64,000 nucleotides of DNA from NCBI GenBank assembly GCA_019454045.1, contig SKCR01038877.1, forward strand, positions 94,034 through 158,033, written 5' to 3'. Of the stretch, positions 48,175 through 60,713 are shown in pieces; within the stretch, counting starts at the first letter, position 1; each line of letters begins with the position of its first letter. Below the pieces are notes generated by a model that saw only the letters and a list, made by a program, of their open reading frames with translations, was not told the DNA's origin and did not search any database. A program made the translations under genes and the position numbers. The stretch is from Zanthoxylum bungeanum. Taxonomy: Eukaryota > Streptophyta > Magnoliopsida > Sapindales > Rutaceae.

Positions 48175-49057
48175 ATACACAACCCAAGACTCAAAACACA
48201 TATTTTTAGAGAGATCCAAAGAGAAAGATTGAAGAGTGACAAGAGGAGACGAAGACGGTGATGTCCGAAGATGAAGAGATTCGATTCGGGTTTAATCTTC
48301 TAATTTCTTTCTTCAACTCTAATGATGTCTAATATGTTCATGACCTTATTTTCATTGTTTTTATCTGTAGTCATGAACTAAATCTATTATTCTAGAGGAT
48401 GATGTAGCCAATGCTTGAATCTATGTATTGTTTGTCAATTTTGAGTTTTATAAAGTTATAATTCAGCTTATTTATATTCTCTTGCATTTAATGCTTCTTG
48501 TTTGTTGGCCACAAATTGAGATGATGCATGTTTAGAATCTATCGCTCGAGAGAAAGGGATTTTGAATAGGATCTATAGAATATATCTTAGGAGATTTGTA
48601 GAGTTCGGGAGAATCTATAATCCCTTCGAAGTCGTTAACAAAGAATCACAAAGCATAATGAGTTGTTAATTATTAGATTTTTATAGGGATATCGAAGTCT
48701 GTAATTAATAATCTTTTCACTATTGCTCGGGAGAGGGAGTAGAATACTTTAGGATCCTTGACTTTTAAAAAATACAACTGAATAAGGATTGAATGGCATG
48801 AGAAATACATAGGAGATAACTAGGTGAAATCAGACTCTAGAATCTCTCTCTTCTTGGATTATCTTTATCAAACGTTTTACTATCTTTTTTATTTAGTTTT
48901 TAATCTAAATTTAGTTATTTTCTGAATAAAGTTAGGATTATCAATTATATTACTTAGTGTGAGTTGAATACAATCCATGTGGGTTCGATAATTTTTCACT
49001 TATCTTTACTAAAACTTGATACCGTACACTTGCGGTACGATATAAAATATCGCAACA
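48175..49057 (+). mobile_element. 5' LTR of Athila-like element H (5'-truncated)
   Basis: From ACACAACCCAAGACTC onward this matches the 3' LTR from about 53712, and it ends in AAATATCGCAACA just before a primer site. The first 650 bases of the LTR, present at 53056-53705, are missing and replaced by minisatellite DNA. Confidence 0.85.
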
Positions 49058-49063
49058 AGTTTT

Positions 49064-49081
49064 TAGCATCGTTGCCGGGGA
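49064..49081 (+). other. Athila-type primer-binding site of element H
   Basis: TAGCATCGTTGCCGGGGA, a slightly altered form of the TGGCGCCGTTGCCGGGGA site typical of plant Athila/Tat gypsy elements. It lies six bases after the LTR end. Confidence 0.85.
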
Positions 49082-49216
49082 TTGTTAATTTAATTCACAT
49101 TAGTACTATTACCAAATAACCTTGACTTGAATTTATATTTATATTTTTTAATTATTTTTTATTGTTATTTTTATTTTCATTTTGGTACTTTTTCTTGTCT
49201 TTATGTGCTTCAGTGA

Positions 49217-51319
49217 ATGCGAAGATCCACAAGTCTTAACTCGATTTTATTTGATCTAGAAATAGAAAGAATAGTGAGAAGAGTAAGGAAAGAAAAGAAA
49301 TTTGAGAAAGAAGCAATGGCAGCGGAAAATATAGAGAAAAACCCATGTCAGGTAGCAATCAGAGATCATTTTAAACCAGTCTTTGACGATAACTATTCTA
49401 GGATTGCGCACCCACTAATCAATGCCAATAACTTTGAGCTAAAAACTGCATTGATCAACATGGTGCAAAAGAACTAGTTTGGGGGTTCAGTTGTAAAGGA
49501 TCCTAACGTGCATTTACGGATGTTCTTAGAGATGGCAGATATAATAAAGATAAATTGAGTCACTAAAGAGACCATCAGTCTATGCTTGTTCCCATTCTCT
49601 TTGAGGGATAAAGAGACGGTTTGGTTGTAATCTATCCTGATGGGGAGTATCATGATATGGCAGGATATGGCTATAATATTTCTTGCGAGGTTCTTTCCAC
49701 CAGCTAAATCAGCCAAACTAAGAACAGAAATTAGCATATTTAGGCAGTTATAGACTGAGAATCTGTATGAGGCTTGGGAGCGCTTTAAAGTTCTGCGCTT
49801 TAAAGTTCTGCTTAGGAGGTGCCCACAACATAATTTTGAAGACTGGGTTCATATTCAGTTATTCTATAATGGGTTGAATGGTCCAAACTGGACCATGGTC
49901 GATGCAGCTGCTGGAGGAATCATGTTCAATAAATCTACTGAAGACGCCTATGCTTTATTAGAGGAGATAGCCATTAACAATTTACAATGGCCAAGTGAAC
50001 GCACTAGTGTACCTAAGGTGGTGGGTATATATGAGGTTGATCCTATTGTTACACTTACAGCTCATGTGTCATCCCTCACGACTCATCTAGCAGCATTGAC
50101 CAATCAATAGGGCCAACCATCTACTGAAACTATTATTGGTAATAAAATGAACTTACCTGACGGAGGATATGAGAAAGTCCAATATGTGAACAATTGGAAC
50201 TTCAACAATTATAGAGGTAATCCTATGCCGATCCATTATCATTCGAACTTATCATATGCTAATAGAGAGAATGTCTTGCAACCTTCTTCTAGCTTCAACA
50301 ATCAAATATCAGAATAAAAACCTTCCTTAGAAGATCTCATGAGCACGTTGGTTGCTAAAACTTCAGAGAGGTTTGAGAAAAATGAGTCGAGGCTAAACAA
50401 CATTGAAACATATATGGGCAATATAGGGGCAACAATGAAGTCCTTAGAAGTGCAAATTGGTCAGATAGATTCTTTCATGGCCAATCAACAGAAATGGATG
50501 TTTCATAGTAATACTAAAGTCAACCCCAAAGAGCAGTGCCAAGCCAAAACCCTCAGGAGCAGAAAAGAGATTAAAGACACCTCTCAGGACTTAGGCAGTA
50601 AAGAAAAAGAAATGGTATTTTAGAAGGAAACAGTAAGAGAAGAAGAGAACAGTGTAGTAGCTCCTCCATATAAGCCACCACTCATCCCGAAGACACCTTT
50701 GCCATACCCTCAGTGCTTTCAAAAGAAGAAATTGGATGCTTAGTTTGCTAAATTTCTAGATATCTTCAAAAAGATCCATATAAACATCCCATTCCTAGGC
50801 AATTTGGAATATATGCCCAATTATGTGAAGTTTATGAAAGAAGTGATGTCCAAGAAGAGGAAGCTTGCAGATTTTGAAACAGTAGCACTCACAGAAGTGT
50901 GTAGTGCCATTAAACAGAAGAAGTTCCCTCCAAAGCTGAAGGATCCTAGCAGCTTTACCATACTGTGCACTATTGGGAATCAATATTTTGGTAAGGCATT
51001 ATGTGATTTGGGGGCAAGAATCAATCTCATGCCCTTATCCATCTACAAATAGTTGGGCATAGGTGAGGCAAAGCCAACCAAAGTCACATTGCAGCTAGCA
51101 AATAGATCCATCACCTGCCCGAGAGGAATAGTAGAGGATGTGTTGGTTAAGGTGGAAAAGTTCTATTTTCCTGCTGACTTTCTTATGCTTGATATGGAGG
51201 AGGATCATGACGTCCAAATCATCCTTAGGAGACCTTTCTTGGCAACAGGCAGAGCGATCATTGATGTGCAAAAAGGTGAACTAAAAAGGAGAGTTCAAGA
51301 TAAAGAAGTCACCTTTTAG
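49217..51319 (+). pseudogene. Athila-like Gag-protease of element H
   Basis: Starts MRRSTSLNSILFDLEIERI. Gag-type segments include NNFELKTALINMVQ, LFPFSLRDKETVWL, NFEDWVHIQLFYNGLNGP and PDGGYEKVQYVNNWNFNNY. The end is protease-like: FTILCTIGNQYFGKALCDLG, with the active-site block DLGARINLMPLS, where relatives have DLGAS. At least eight stops or frameshifts break it. Known role: capsid and particle maturation. No reverse transcriptase, RNase H or integrase follows, so pol is absent. Confidence 0.88.
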
Positions 51320-53045
51320 TGTTTTCAGAGCCATACCGAGTCCTCGAGGTGATGAAGAATGTCACAGGTTAGACATTGTAGAGAATGGAGTTGCAAGGGA
51401 TAATGATAATGTGTAAAGTGTGTCATTATGTACTGAAGCCAACCTACATGATGAACCCGCGGTTAAGCCAAACAAAGAAGATTCTCCGCAACTAGACCTG
51501 AAACCATTCTCAAAGCAGCACAAAAAGAGGAAAAGAATAGTCAGTGCTCACCTGAAGATGATCCCTGGGAAGCTCAAAAGGTGGTCGAGCCAATTTTACC
51601 GAAATACAGTCCACAATTTCAAACTGGGGGAAAATATACAGATCCAGGAGGCTGTCATTTTCATGTCATAACAACCACTAGATACCAAAGAAGAAGGCAG
51701 ATGAGACTATATGGTCCGCTATATTGAAGCCACCACGACCATTTGGGTGGTTGCGTCTGGCCGAAGATGTTAAACTTAGCGCTAGCGGGGAGGCAACCCT
51801 TTCTTTTGTTTATTTTTTTCTTTACTTTATTTTGTTTTATTATGTTATTTGTTTGTTTATTAGTTTGCATGTTATTTATGTAGGTAGCACGAACCACACA
51901 ACCCGCACAACTAAATTCTAACCAGCGGGAGCCTGATCAACTCTATGTATGGTAGTGTTGTTCCTTACTTTTGTTTCTTTATGTTTATCTTATATTGAGG
52001 ACAATGAAAGTTTTAAGTTTTGGGGTATGTGCATTTAGTGATAGCTCATGTGTGCATGTAATGATAGTTCATGCTAATTTAAAAAAAATAGTTTCTAATC
52101 CTTGATAGTAAATCATAAGTCTAATGATGAAATCATAGAAATAATAAGTGCCCAATTGACTATTATCTTATACCTTGAGTAGGTGATCTAGGTTAGAGTC
52201 ATGAGCATTTAACAATAGGTTTTTAGCAGTAAGAACCTAAGTAATTGATAAAGTGACTAGTTGAAGAAATTTCTTACTAATGAATGACCGTTTGCTTAAA
52301 TGTCTATCTCGAATTGCTAGTGTTATAATGTATGGTATGGTTAAAAATAAAAGAAGAAGAAAAAAATTGATTGAAAAAGAATGAAAGCAAGAGAAAAAAT
52401 ATGAAAATAAGTTAAACCACTTATAACCGATAAGCGTGAAGCTACCCATTGCGAGTGTTAGGACCACCATAATGAGAAATGCTACCTTAAAGGGTAGGTG
52501 TGTTGAAAAAAATTGAAAGAAGAAAAAAAATCATACTATACGGACCAAAGAAAGGCAATTATAGAGTACTTTTGAGATATCTAGGTTGGTTTGACCCATC
52601 AGATCTCAATTTTTGCGACGAAATCATTGAGTTGGCTTACTTAAGAGTCGAGCTGTGACAAAACCTTTACACACAAATACTTTTAGTCTGGCTTAGATGA
52701 TTTATTCAAGAACTTGGATTTTAGTTGCATTGCGTACTTTAAAGGTTCTCTGATTTCATTGATTGGCATTCTTTGAGGACAATATTATGTGTAACTATCG
52801 AGACTATTTTCTTTGCTTCTATTATTTTTATATTTTTCATGATTGTGTGTGAATGAAATTTATAGGTGTCGTCGCTGCAAGCCCTCACGAGACTATAACT
52901 CCTCCACTAGGGTCGCCTAGGGGTTTAAAGGCTTTTTGCATACGCTAAATGCAATCGTAATCTCTAAGAAAGTGGCATAGTTAATTTTGTTAATTTTGTT
53001 TGTTTATTTTTATTTAGTGTTTTGCTCGATACTAGCAAAACCTTA
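51320..53045 (+). mobile_element. 3' non-coding region of element H
   Basis: A residual frame at 51420-51671 may be the last part of the polyprotein. After it comes the segment GATGTTAAACTTAGCGCTAG + CGGGGAGGCAACCC (51765-51798), typical of the 3' region of Athila/Tat elements. About 1.2 kb of A/T-rich DNA without a gene then leads to the polypurine tract. The region where pol should lie is simply missing. Confidence 0.75.
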
Positions 53046-54166
53046 AGTTTGGGGGTGTTAGATAAGTGCGGTTTATACCCACTTATTCATGCATTCTTAG
53101 CTTACTATTTTGTTAGGCTTCATGTCATTTAATGTATTTTGTAGTTTCTTTTATGTTTTATTGGTAGGAAGCATTGGAACATGGATCTTGGAGCAAATGT
53201 ATATGTTTTGGGACCTTACGGATGCATAGGAAGCACGCGAGAAGGCTAAATACGAAAAAAAAAACACTCATCTTGAAAAAGAGGGTGGCGTGGCGACGCC
53301 CCCATAGGATGTCACATACATATTGCCTGAGAGTCAGACATCGCAACACCAATTCCGACGTCGTGACACTGCGGCAGTCTTCCAAAATCACCAGAAATCG
53401 TTATTCTACAAGCACAATGAACTTGTTTTGGGATCTTCAGGACGCATCGGAAGCACGCAGGAAGGCTAAATACCCAAAAAGGACTTATCCCGAAATTTGT
53501 TCTTGCTTCGCGACACCCATTGTAGCATCACAACACCAAGACAACACTTCATACATGTATCCCGAGAATTGAGTGCTGCAATGCCACTTCTGGCGTCGTG
53601 ACGCTGCGACAAGATCCCAAAATCTTCAGAAATTGTTATTTTACATGCACAAGGACTCTAAGACTTTCCTATAAATATAGATACTCGTCCAAAATCCTAA
53701 AGAATGACGCTAATACACAACTCAAGACTCAAAACACATATTTTTAGAGAGATCCAAAGAGAAAGATTGAAGAGCAACAATAGGAGACGAAGACGGTGAC
53801 ATCGGAAGATGAAAGGATCCGATCCGGGTTTAATCTTCTTGTTTCTTTCTTCAACTCTAATGATGTCTAATATGTTCATGATCTTATTTTCATTCTTTTT
53901 ATCTCTAGTCATGAAATAAATCTATTATTCTAGAGGATGATGTAGCCAATACTTGAACTTATGTATTGTTTGTCAATTTGAGTTTTATAAAGTTATGATT
54001 CAGTTTATTTATATTCTCTTGTGTTTAATGCTTCTTGTTTGTTGGCCACAAATTGCGATGATGCATGTTTAGAATCTATCATTTGGGAGAGATGGATTTT
54101 GAATATGATCTAGAGAATATAACTTAGGAGATTTGTAGAGTTCAGAAGAATCTATAATCCCTTCGA
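53046..54166 (+). mobile_element. Polypurine tract and 3' LTR of element H
   Basis: AGTTTGGGGG (53046-53055) is followed by TGTTAGATAAGTGCGG at 53056, the LTR start. The LTR contains a direct duplication of about 221 bp (units from 53203 and 53424, both with GGAAGCACGC and AAGGCTAAATAC). From 53712 it matches the 5' LTR. It stops at CCCTTCGAA (54166), where gag sequence begins; the last 0.4 kb of the LTR is missing. Confidence 0.85.
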
Positions 54167-54261
54167 ATGGCCAAGCGAACGCACTATTGTGCATAAGGTG
54201 GCTGATATATACGAGGTGGATCCTATTGTTACACTTACAGCTCAAGTTTCATCCTTCATGA
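54167..54261 (+). pseudogene. Athila-like gag fragment (element I, first piece)
   Basis: ATGGCCAAGCGAACGCACTA onward matches gag of element H from 49987. It is fused directly to LTR H and interrupted after CATGA by solo LTR J. The rest continues at 57482. Confidence 0.9.
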
Positions 54262-57200
54262 TGTTAGTTTCTCTAAGACTTGCCCAAGGATCCTAAACAT
54301 GATTCTAGTGTGAATAATTCAAGAAAGTTTGCGGAAAAAAAAAAACTTACATTGATTGGATGAGAAATTTCAAAAACTTTCTTTGTTGTAGAAGCTCCAA
54401 GCTTTGTGAATGAGTTCCAAACTCTTGGGTGAGTTTCCCTATTACCTTAATGACTCTCTAAAGTGCTATATTTGAATAATTTTTACAACAAAAATTCCAT
54501 GGAGAAGAGAGGAAGAATCGGCCACCAAGGGAGAGAGAAAGATGAATAGTCTTTTTCAAGTTCTAAACTTGTTACCAAACATGTAAAAAAATGTGTATAT
54601 TTTGACTTCCAAAGTGCAATAAATATTGCCAACAATTTCCATCATCTTTTGACAAGTTGATGTAAATTAGAGTGGGTCCCACCACTTTAAATTCCAAATT
54701 TAAGTTGGCTTGTACAACACACTTTGGGCCCGGGTTCGTTTAATCCGATTAAATGAATTTTCCGTTGCGACGTAATTAAATCCAATTTAATTAAATAATA
54801 ATGCATAGAAAAATTATTATGAAAGTTGCTTACGAATTAATTCCAAATTAATTCGTTCGCCCGAATTAAAATCCAATTTTAATTTCGCGCTGAAATCCAA
54901 TTTCAATTAATATATCAAATATATTATTTTAGCCCAACAAATAAATTAAATAGTAAAATCTAATTTAACGACTAAATTTACTTTTCCAATTAATTCCAAA
55001 TTAATCGCGTTCTCTCTTCTCGACGAATTTAATCCCAGATAAAATTCTTGCCGCAATTAATCCCAAATTAATTCTTTCTCTCATAATTAATCCCAGATTA
55101 ATTATGTTCGAGTCAAATATCATCAGTGAATCTTTGGGAAGCGACCCAAGAGATCTCTGGATATGTTGACAGTAAATACGGTTGTCGGACTATCCGACAT
55201 ATGCATACCCCGTACCACGTTCTCACCAATTTAAAAGACATGGTTGGCTTCTAGCAAAGCACCATGCCTACCCAATTCTCCAGAAATATATTCAACATGG
55301 AATATATATAATGTGTATCAGGCGTAGTATACAATGTATTGCGTAATACGATCCAGTATCGGATGTCACATGCTAGGCCTAGGGCTGGAATTGTGTCTGC
55401 CCCATATGAAGCATATATCGGATCACTAGCAACTAGTCTCTGTAATTGGATAATCATGACCTAGTCATATGATCCTGATAGCTGCAACATTTAAGAGTAC
55501 TAGTTATGTATCCTTGCGTGATCATCATCTCCATATGACTGAAGTGATACTTCCATCTTGACATCACACCCAATACACTACGATTCTCAGTATACCCAGA
55601 AGAGGTGTACACAGAACCTGTTAAAGCTCCGGACGACCAAAACCAAAGTATATTGATTGTCGCAAGTATTAGCGATGCAAGTCTCAGGTTAAAACCACAT
55701 ACACCTGCCCTGATTCGGATTCCCATAGACACATAGTCATACTACCAATGGGATTCAAGGGGGTCTATCCAGAGCGAAGCTGTTCCCGGTCCAATGGCTA
55801 ACAGAACCTCCTATCACAAAAATTCCATGGAGAAGAGAGGAAGAATCGGCCACCAAGGGAGAGAGAAAGATGAATAGTCTTTTTCAAGTTCTAAACTTGT
55901 TACCAAACATGTAAAAAAGTGTGTATGTTTTGACTTTCAAAGTGCAATAAATATTGCCAACAACTTCTATCATCTTTTGACAAGTTGATGTAAGTTAGAG
56001 TGGGTCCCACCACTTTAAATTCCAAATTAAGTTGGCTTGTACAACACACTTTGGGCCCGGGTTCGTGTAATCTGATTAAACGAATTTTCCGTCGTGATGT
56101 AATTAAATCCAATTTAATTAAATAATAATGCCTAGCAAAATTATTATGAAATTCGCTTACGAATTAATTCCAAATTAATTCATTTGCTCGAATTAAAATC
56201 CAATTTTAATTCCGCGTTGAAATCCAATTTCAATTAATATATCCAATATATTATTTTAGCCCTATAAATAAATTAAATAGTAAAATCCAATTTAACTATT
56301 AAATTTACTTTCCGGTTAATTCCAAATTAATCGCGTTCTCTCTTCTAGACGAATTTAATCCCATATAAAATTCTTACCGCAATTAATCCCAACTTAATTA
56401 TTTCTCTCATAATTAATCCCAGATTAATTCTATTTGACTCAAATGTCATCGGTGAATCTTTGGGAAGCGACCCAAGAGATCCATGGATATGTCGGCAGTA
56501 AATACAGTTGTCGGACTATCCGACATGTGCGTGCCCCGTACCACGTTCTCACCGATTTACAAGACATGGTTGGCTTCTTGCAAAGCATCGTGACTACCCA
56601 ATTCTCCAGAAATATATTCAACATGGAATATATATCATATCTATCAGGCGTATTATATAATGTATTGCGTAATACGATCCAGTATCAGATGTCACATGCT
56701 AGGCCTAGCGCTGGAATTGTGTCTGCCCCAAACGAAACATATATCGGATCACTAGCAACTAGTCTCTGTAATCAGATAATCATGACCTAGTCATACTATC
56801 CCGATAGCTGCAGCATTTAAGAGTACTAATTATGTATCCCTGCGTGATCATCATCTCTATATGACTAAAGTGATACTTCTATTTTGACATCACACCCAAT
56901 ACACTACGATTCTCAGTATACCCAGAAGAGGCGTACATAGAACCTGTTAAAGCTCCGGATGACCAAAACCAAAGTATACTGATTGTCGCAAGTATTAGCG
57001 ATGCAAGTCTCAGGTTAAGACCACATACACCTACCCTAATTCGAATTCCCATAGACACATAGTCATACTACCAATGAGATTTCGATGGGTCTATCCAGTG
57101 CGAAGCTGTTCCCGTTCCAACGGCTAACAGAACCTCCTATCACACTTGCATAAGTATTCAATACTTAAATATATAAGAACTATGTTTTTAAGCTTCCATA

Positions 57201-57476
57201 ACGCGCACAAGTGTAATACTAGCCTATTCCGCATTATCGATGTCCAATCTCGATAATACTACGACTAGGGATATTTAATGATTAAATCTTTCGTGGATTA
57301 ATATTGTCTCATATATTATTAATCTGGTACTAATCATATGGACTTTTATCATTTATATATCCAAGTAATCTAATTACAAAATGATAAAAGAGCAATTTCC
57401 TTTGTCACATAGTTAATTTTTACAAAAACACCATGTCTTTTACAAATAGTGATTTTATTGGTCATAATTGTCCACA
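54262..57476 (-). mobile_element. Solo LTR J (B family) with internal duplication
   Basis: TGTTAGTTTCTCTAAG...AATTGTCCACA, flanked by CATGA on both sides (54257-54261 and 57477-57481). The orientation matches B and C. It is 3215 bases long because a segment of about 1.33 kb is present twice in tandem (54489-55816 and 55817-57142). Without the second copy it would be about 1.89 kb, the normal length of the family. No internal region is present. Confidence 0.93.
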
Positions 57477-57481
57477 CATGA

Positions 57482-58427
57482 CTCATCTAGCAGCATTGAC
57501 CAATCAACAGGGTCAACCATCTATTGAAGTTGCTGCTGCTAATAGAATGATCTTACCTGACGGAGGATATGAGCAAGTCCAATATGTGAACAATCGGAGC
57601 TTCAACAACTATAGAGGCAATCATATGCCTAACTATTATCATACAAACCTCTCATATGCTAACGCATAAAATGTCTTGCAACATCTTTCTGTCATCAACA
57701 ATCAAATATCAGAGCAGAAACCTTCCCCAGAATACCTTATGAGCACGTTTGTTGCTAAAACTTCAGAGATGTTTGAGAAGAATGAGTCGAGCCTGAATAA
57801 TATCGAAACGCACATGGGCAACATCAGAGCAATAATGAAGTCGTTAGAAGTACATATTGGGTAAATTGCTTCTTCAATGGCTAATTAACAAAAATGGATG
57901 TTTCCTAGTAATACTGAAGTCAATCCTAAGGAGTAGTGTCAGGCCATTGCCCTCAGGAGTCTTCAAGAGGAAACAGTGACAAAAGAATAGAACGGTGCAG
58001 TAGCTTCTCCATATAAACCACCTCCCATCCCAAAGATACATGTGCCATACCCTCAGCATTTTCAAAGGAAAAATTTGGATGCTCAGTTTGACAAGTTTCT
58101 AGATATCATTAAGAAGATCCATATCAACATCCTATTCATAGATGCTTTGAAACAAATACCAAACTATGTGAAGTTTATGAAGGAGATGATGTCCAAGAAG
58201 AGGAAGTTGATAGATTTTGAAACAGTAGCACTCACAGATGAGTGTAGTGCTATTATACAGAAGAAACTTCCTCCTAAGCTGAAGGATCCTGGCAGCTTTA
58301 CCATACCGTGCACTATTGGGAATCGATATTTTGGTAAGACGCTATACGATTTGGGTGCAAGTATAAATCTCATGCCCTTATCCATCTACAAACAGTTAGG
58401 CATATGAAAGGCGATGAACATAAAAAG
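57482..58427 (+). pseudogene. Athila-like Gag-protease, second copy (element I)
   Basis: Continues gag from ACTCATCTAGCAGCATTG, parallel to 50083-51070 of element H: PDGGYEQVQYVNNRSFNNY, KTSEMFEKNESSLNNIETH, then protease YDLGASINLMPLSIYKQLGI, with the canonical DLGAS motif that H has lost. Stops at 57865, 57886 and elsewhere. Homology ends at about 58425, where LTR K begins. Confidence 0.9.
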
Positions 58428-58866
58428 TGCATATTTATTAAAAGAAAAATTAATCATTTTACACTTATAGTTCCATTAAGCCCCCAAATTTAGCACATTT
58501 GTTAAATAATAATTATATTTATGTTTATTGTGATTTTTATCTTTTATATAGGTGAAATAATACTTTGGATGCATATCTAGAAAAATGGACTTGACATTTG
58601 GATTTTGGAGGCCGAATACTTAATAAGGAGTTCTAACAGTGCACAACTTTAGAAATTCAAACCTTGCGCAATGTTCGTATTTTGACCATAATTATTTACT
58701 CTGATACCGGATTGAGGCGATTCTAGTTCCAGATGAAAGAAGATTCAAATATCTACAACTTGGATGTTTATATGAGTTTCTAGTTCTGAAATTTTCAATG
58801 CCGAAATTGATGAAAAATCCAAAGTGTGTTATATATAATTTTTGAAGACAAAAACAAGAAGAAAAA

Positions 58867-58870
<4 letters not shown>

Positions 58871-58938
<68 letters not shown>
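58871..58938. repeat. (AT)34 microsatellite
   Basis: An uninterrupted run of 34 AT units inside LTR K, 100 bases upstream of its TATA box. Likely polymorphic in length between individuals. Confidence 0.98.
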
Positions 58939-58940
<2 letters not shown>

Positions 58941-58944
58941 ATGG

Positions 58945-59062
58945 GAAATGACATTCCCCCTCGGTCGAATGTCATTTCTCTTGAATCATGCAATCTTTGC
59001 ATGATTCAATTGCTTGTAAAGAGGTGTTGAGCACTTCTATAAATAGAGGTGCTCTGCACCTC
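58945..59062 (+). promoter_or_regulatory. Core promoter of LTR K with three palindromes
   Basis: TATA box TATAAATA at 59038-59045. Upstream are GAAATGACATTC/GAATGTCATTTC (58945-58956 and 58967-58978, 12-bp arms) and TTGAATCATGCAA/TTGCATGATTCAA (58981-58993 and 58997-59009, 13-bp arms). Just downstream is GAGGTGC/GCACCTC (59046-59052 and 59056-59062). All three are perfect. Transcription would start within or after the last one. Confidence 0.75.
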
Positions 59063-59748
59063 ATTTCTTCAGTCTGATTTCCACATTCTTTCTGAAACTT
59101 TGTGAAGTTTCAGCTCTTGCGTGTTTTATTTTTTTAAAGCTTTCTTGTAATTTCTTTTTCTTTTAATAATGAAATATGTATGTTTTTATTCAAATTATGA
59201 GAAGCTAATTTCTTTTTTTACTGGGGTAAAGCGTGATTCTTTTAATATGAAAATATAGATTAATCTAACTTATATTATAATATATAAATTGTAATATAAT
59301 GATTAATATTATATTTAATTCTAGATTAATTATTGACAAACTTTGTTATCGCCTATATGGCTGGTTTTATTTATTTGGCATAATTGAGTACCTAACTGAA
59401 CTTGTTATAGACAAAATTATCACCGTTTTTATGGCTGGTTTTATTTATTTGGCATAATTAGATCCTGAATAAATTAATTGGGTAATAATGACTTTCATAT
59501 ATAATAAAAATTGAGATTTGTAAATTTGAAATATTAAAAGTGGATCTCTTAGCCCCATTATTTTATTTTATTATTGTAGTTTAATTTAAAATTTCCAATC
59601 ACTCAAAAAATTCAATCTTTTTCTTTTCTCTCAAATTATTTTTTTTACTAAATCTATTCCTTGTAGATCGAACCCGGTCTTACTGGGTTATTTTATTACT
59701 TCGACACTCGTATACTTGGGAGTAAAGAACCACTTTCTGAGCGTGTCA

Positions 59749-60712
59749 AGTTCTTAGCGCCGTTGCCGGGGAATATAATTTAGTAGATAGAATAATGATT
59801 TAACATCCGCGTATATTTTTCTTTTCTTTTTATTTTTTTATTTTGTATTTATTTGTTTGTATTCTCTATATCTTTTTTTAATCACTATATTGTTTTTTCT
59901 TTTCTTTTTTTTAGTCATTTTATTTTATTTTAATTTTTTTTCTTTCCAACTTGTTTGTTTTTATTATTATTGTTTTTTTTGTAAGTATTGTATTTGTATT
60001 TTTTTTAAAAATTTGTAACATATAGTGTGTATTTTGGTTGCATGAAACATTGGTCTCGATCATCTAGCGGTAGATTAAATAAAGAGTTTTCATCACCTTC
60101 ATCGTCAGTCAAAATAGCAGAGAATCAAAATGAAAATCCACCTGCCCGAGTTGAAAATCTAGTTGATCAGGAAGAAATCGAGTCTCAGCATGTAGATCTT
60201 AATCATCCTATGACACTTATATAATTCATGAATCTCACTAGGACATGATCACCATCTTTAATTATTTTTCCCCCAAGTGCAATACGTTTCAATTTTAAGT
60301 CAGGTGTCATCCAACTTTTACCCCCATTCCACGATCTAGATTTAGAAAATCCTTATCAGTACTTAAGGGAATTTGAAGAGGTATGTAACTCTTGCACATA
60401 CCAAAATTACAGCATTAATATAATTCGATTAAAGTTTTTTCCCTTTTCTTTAAAGGATAAATCTAAAATTTGGCTGCATAACGTTAGGTCATGATCCATC
60501 CGAACATAGGATGATTTACAAGAACAAGTTCTAAAAAACTTATTTCCCCCTCACAGGACAAACTTCCTTAAGAGGAGGATCACAACCTTCACACAAGAGT
60601 CGGGGGAAATATTTTACCAATATTGGGAGAGGTTTAAAGAGAAGTTGAATATTTGTCCACATCACGGGTTTGAAACATGGAGGCTGGTTTCCTATTTCTA
60701 CGAGGTTTAAAG
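59749..60712 (+). pseudogene. Leader and gag of element K, copy 1
   Basis: Primer site TAGCGCCGTTGCCGGGGA at 59755-59772, a T-rich leader, then gag from about 60027 or 60042: MKHWSRSSSGRLNKEFSS, FNFKSGVIQLLPPFHDLD, LREFEEVCNSCTYQNYS, LKFFPFSLKDKSKIWLHN, TTFTQESGEIFYQYWERF, PHHGFETWRLVSYFYE. This is a typical plant Athila/Tat Gag. A stop sits at 60222-60224 with more after it. It is cut at about 60710, where LTR/leader sequence starts again. Confidence 0.87.
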
Positions 60713-60713
60713 A

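Larger units (their letters stand above)
58428..59748 (+). mobile_element. LTR of Athila/Tat-type element K
   Basis: From TGCATATTTATTAAAAG to GCGTGTCA, followed six bases later by a primer site. About 1.32 kb. It contains (AT)34 at 58871-58938, three perfect inverted repeats around a TATA box, and AATAATGAAATATG downstream. The left end is inferred from where gag homology of element I stops. Confidence 0.75.

Noticed and set aside
47596..48219. 207-codon minus-strand frame with internal peptide repeats
   Set aside because: It runs from the truncated Athila LTR through an 82-bp array whose copies shift frame; another frame over the same array is also open. No domain or start context supports it.
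58842..59030. Short plus-strand frame with an alternating Ile-Tyr run
   Set aside because: It is only the translation of the (AT)34 microsatellite.
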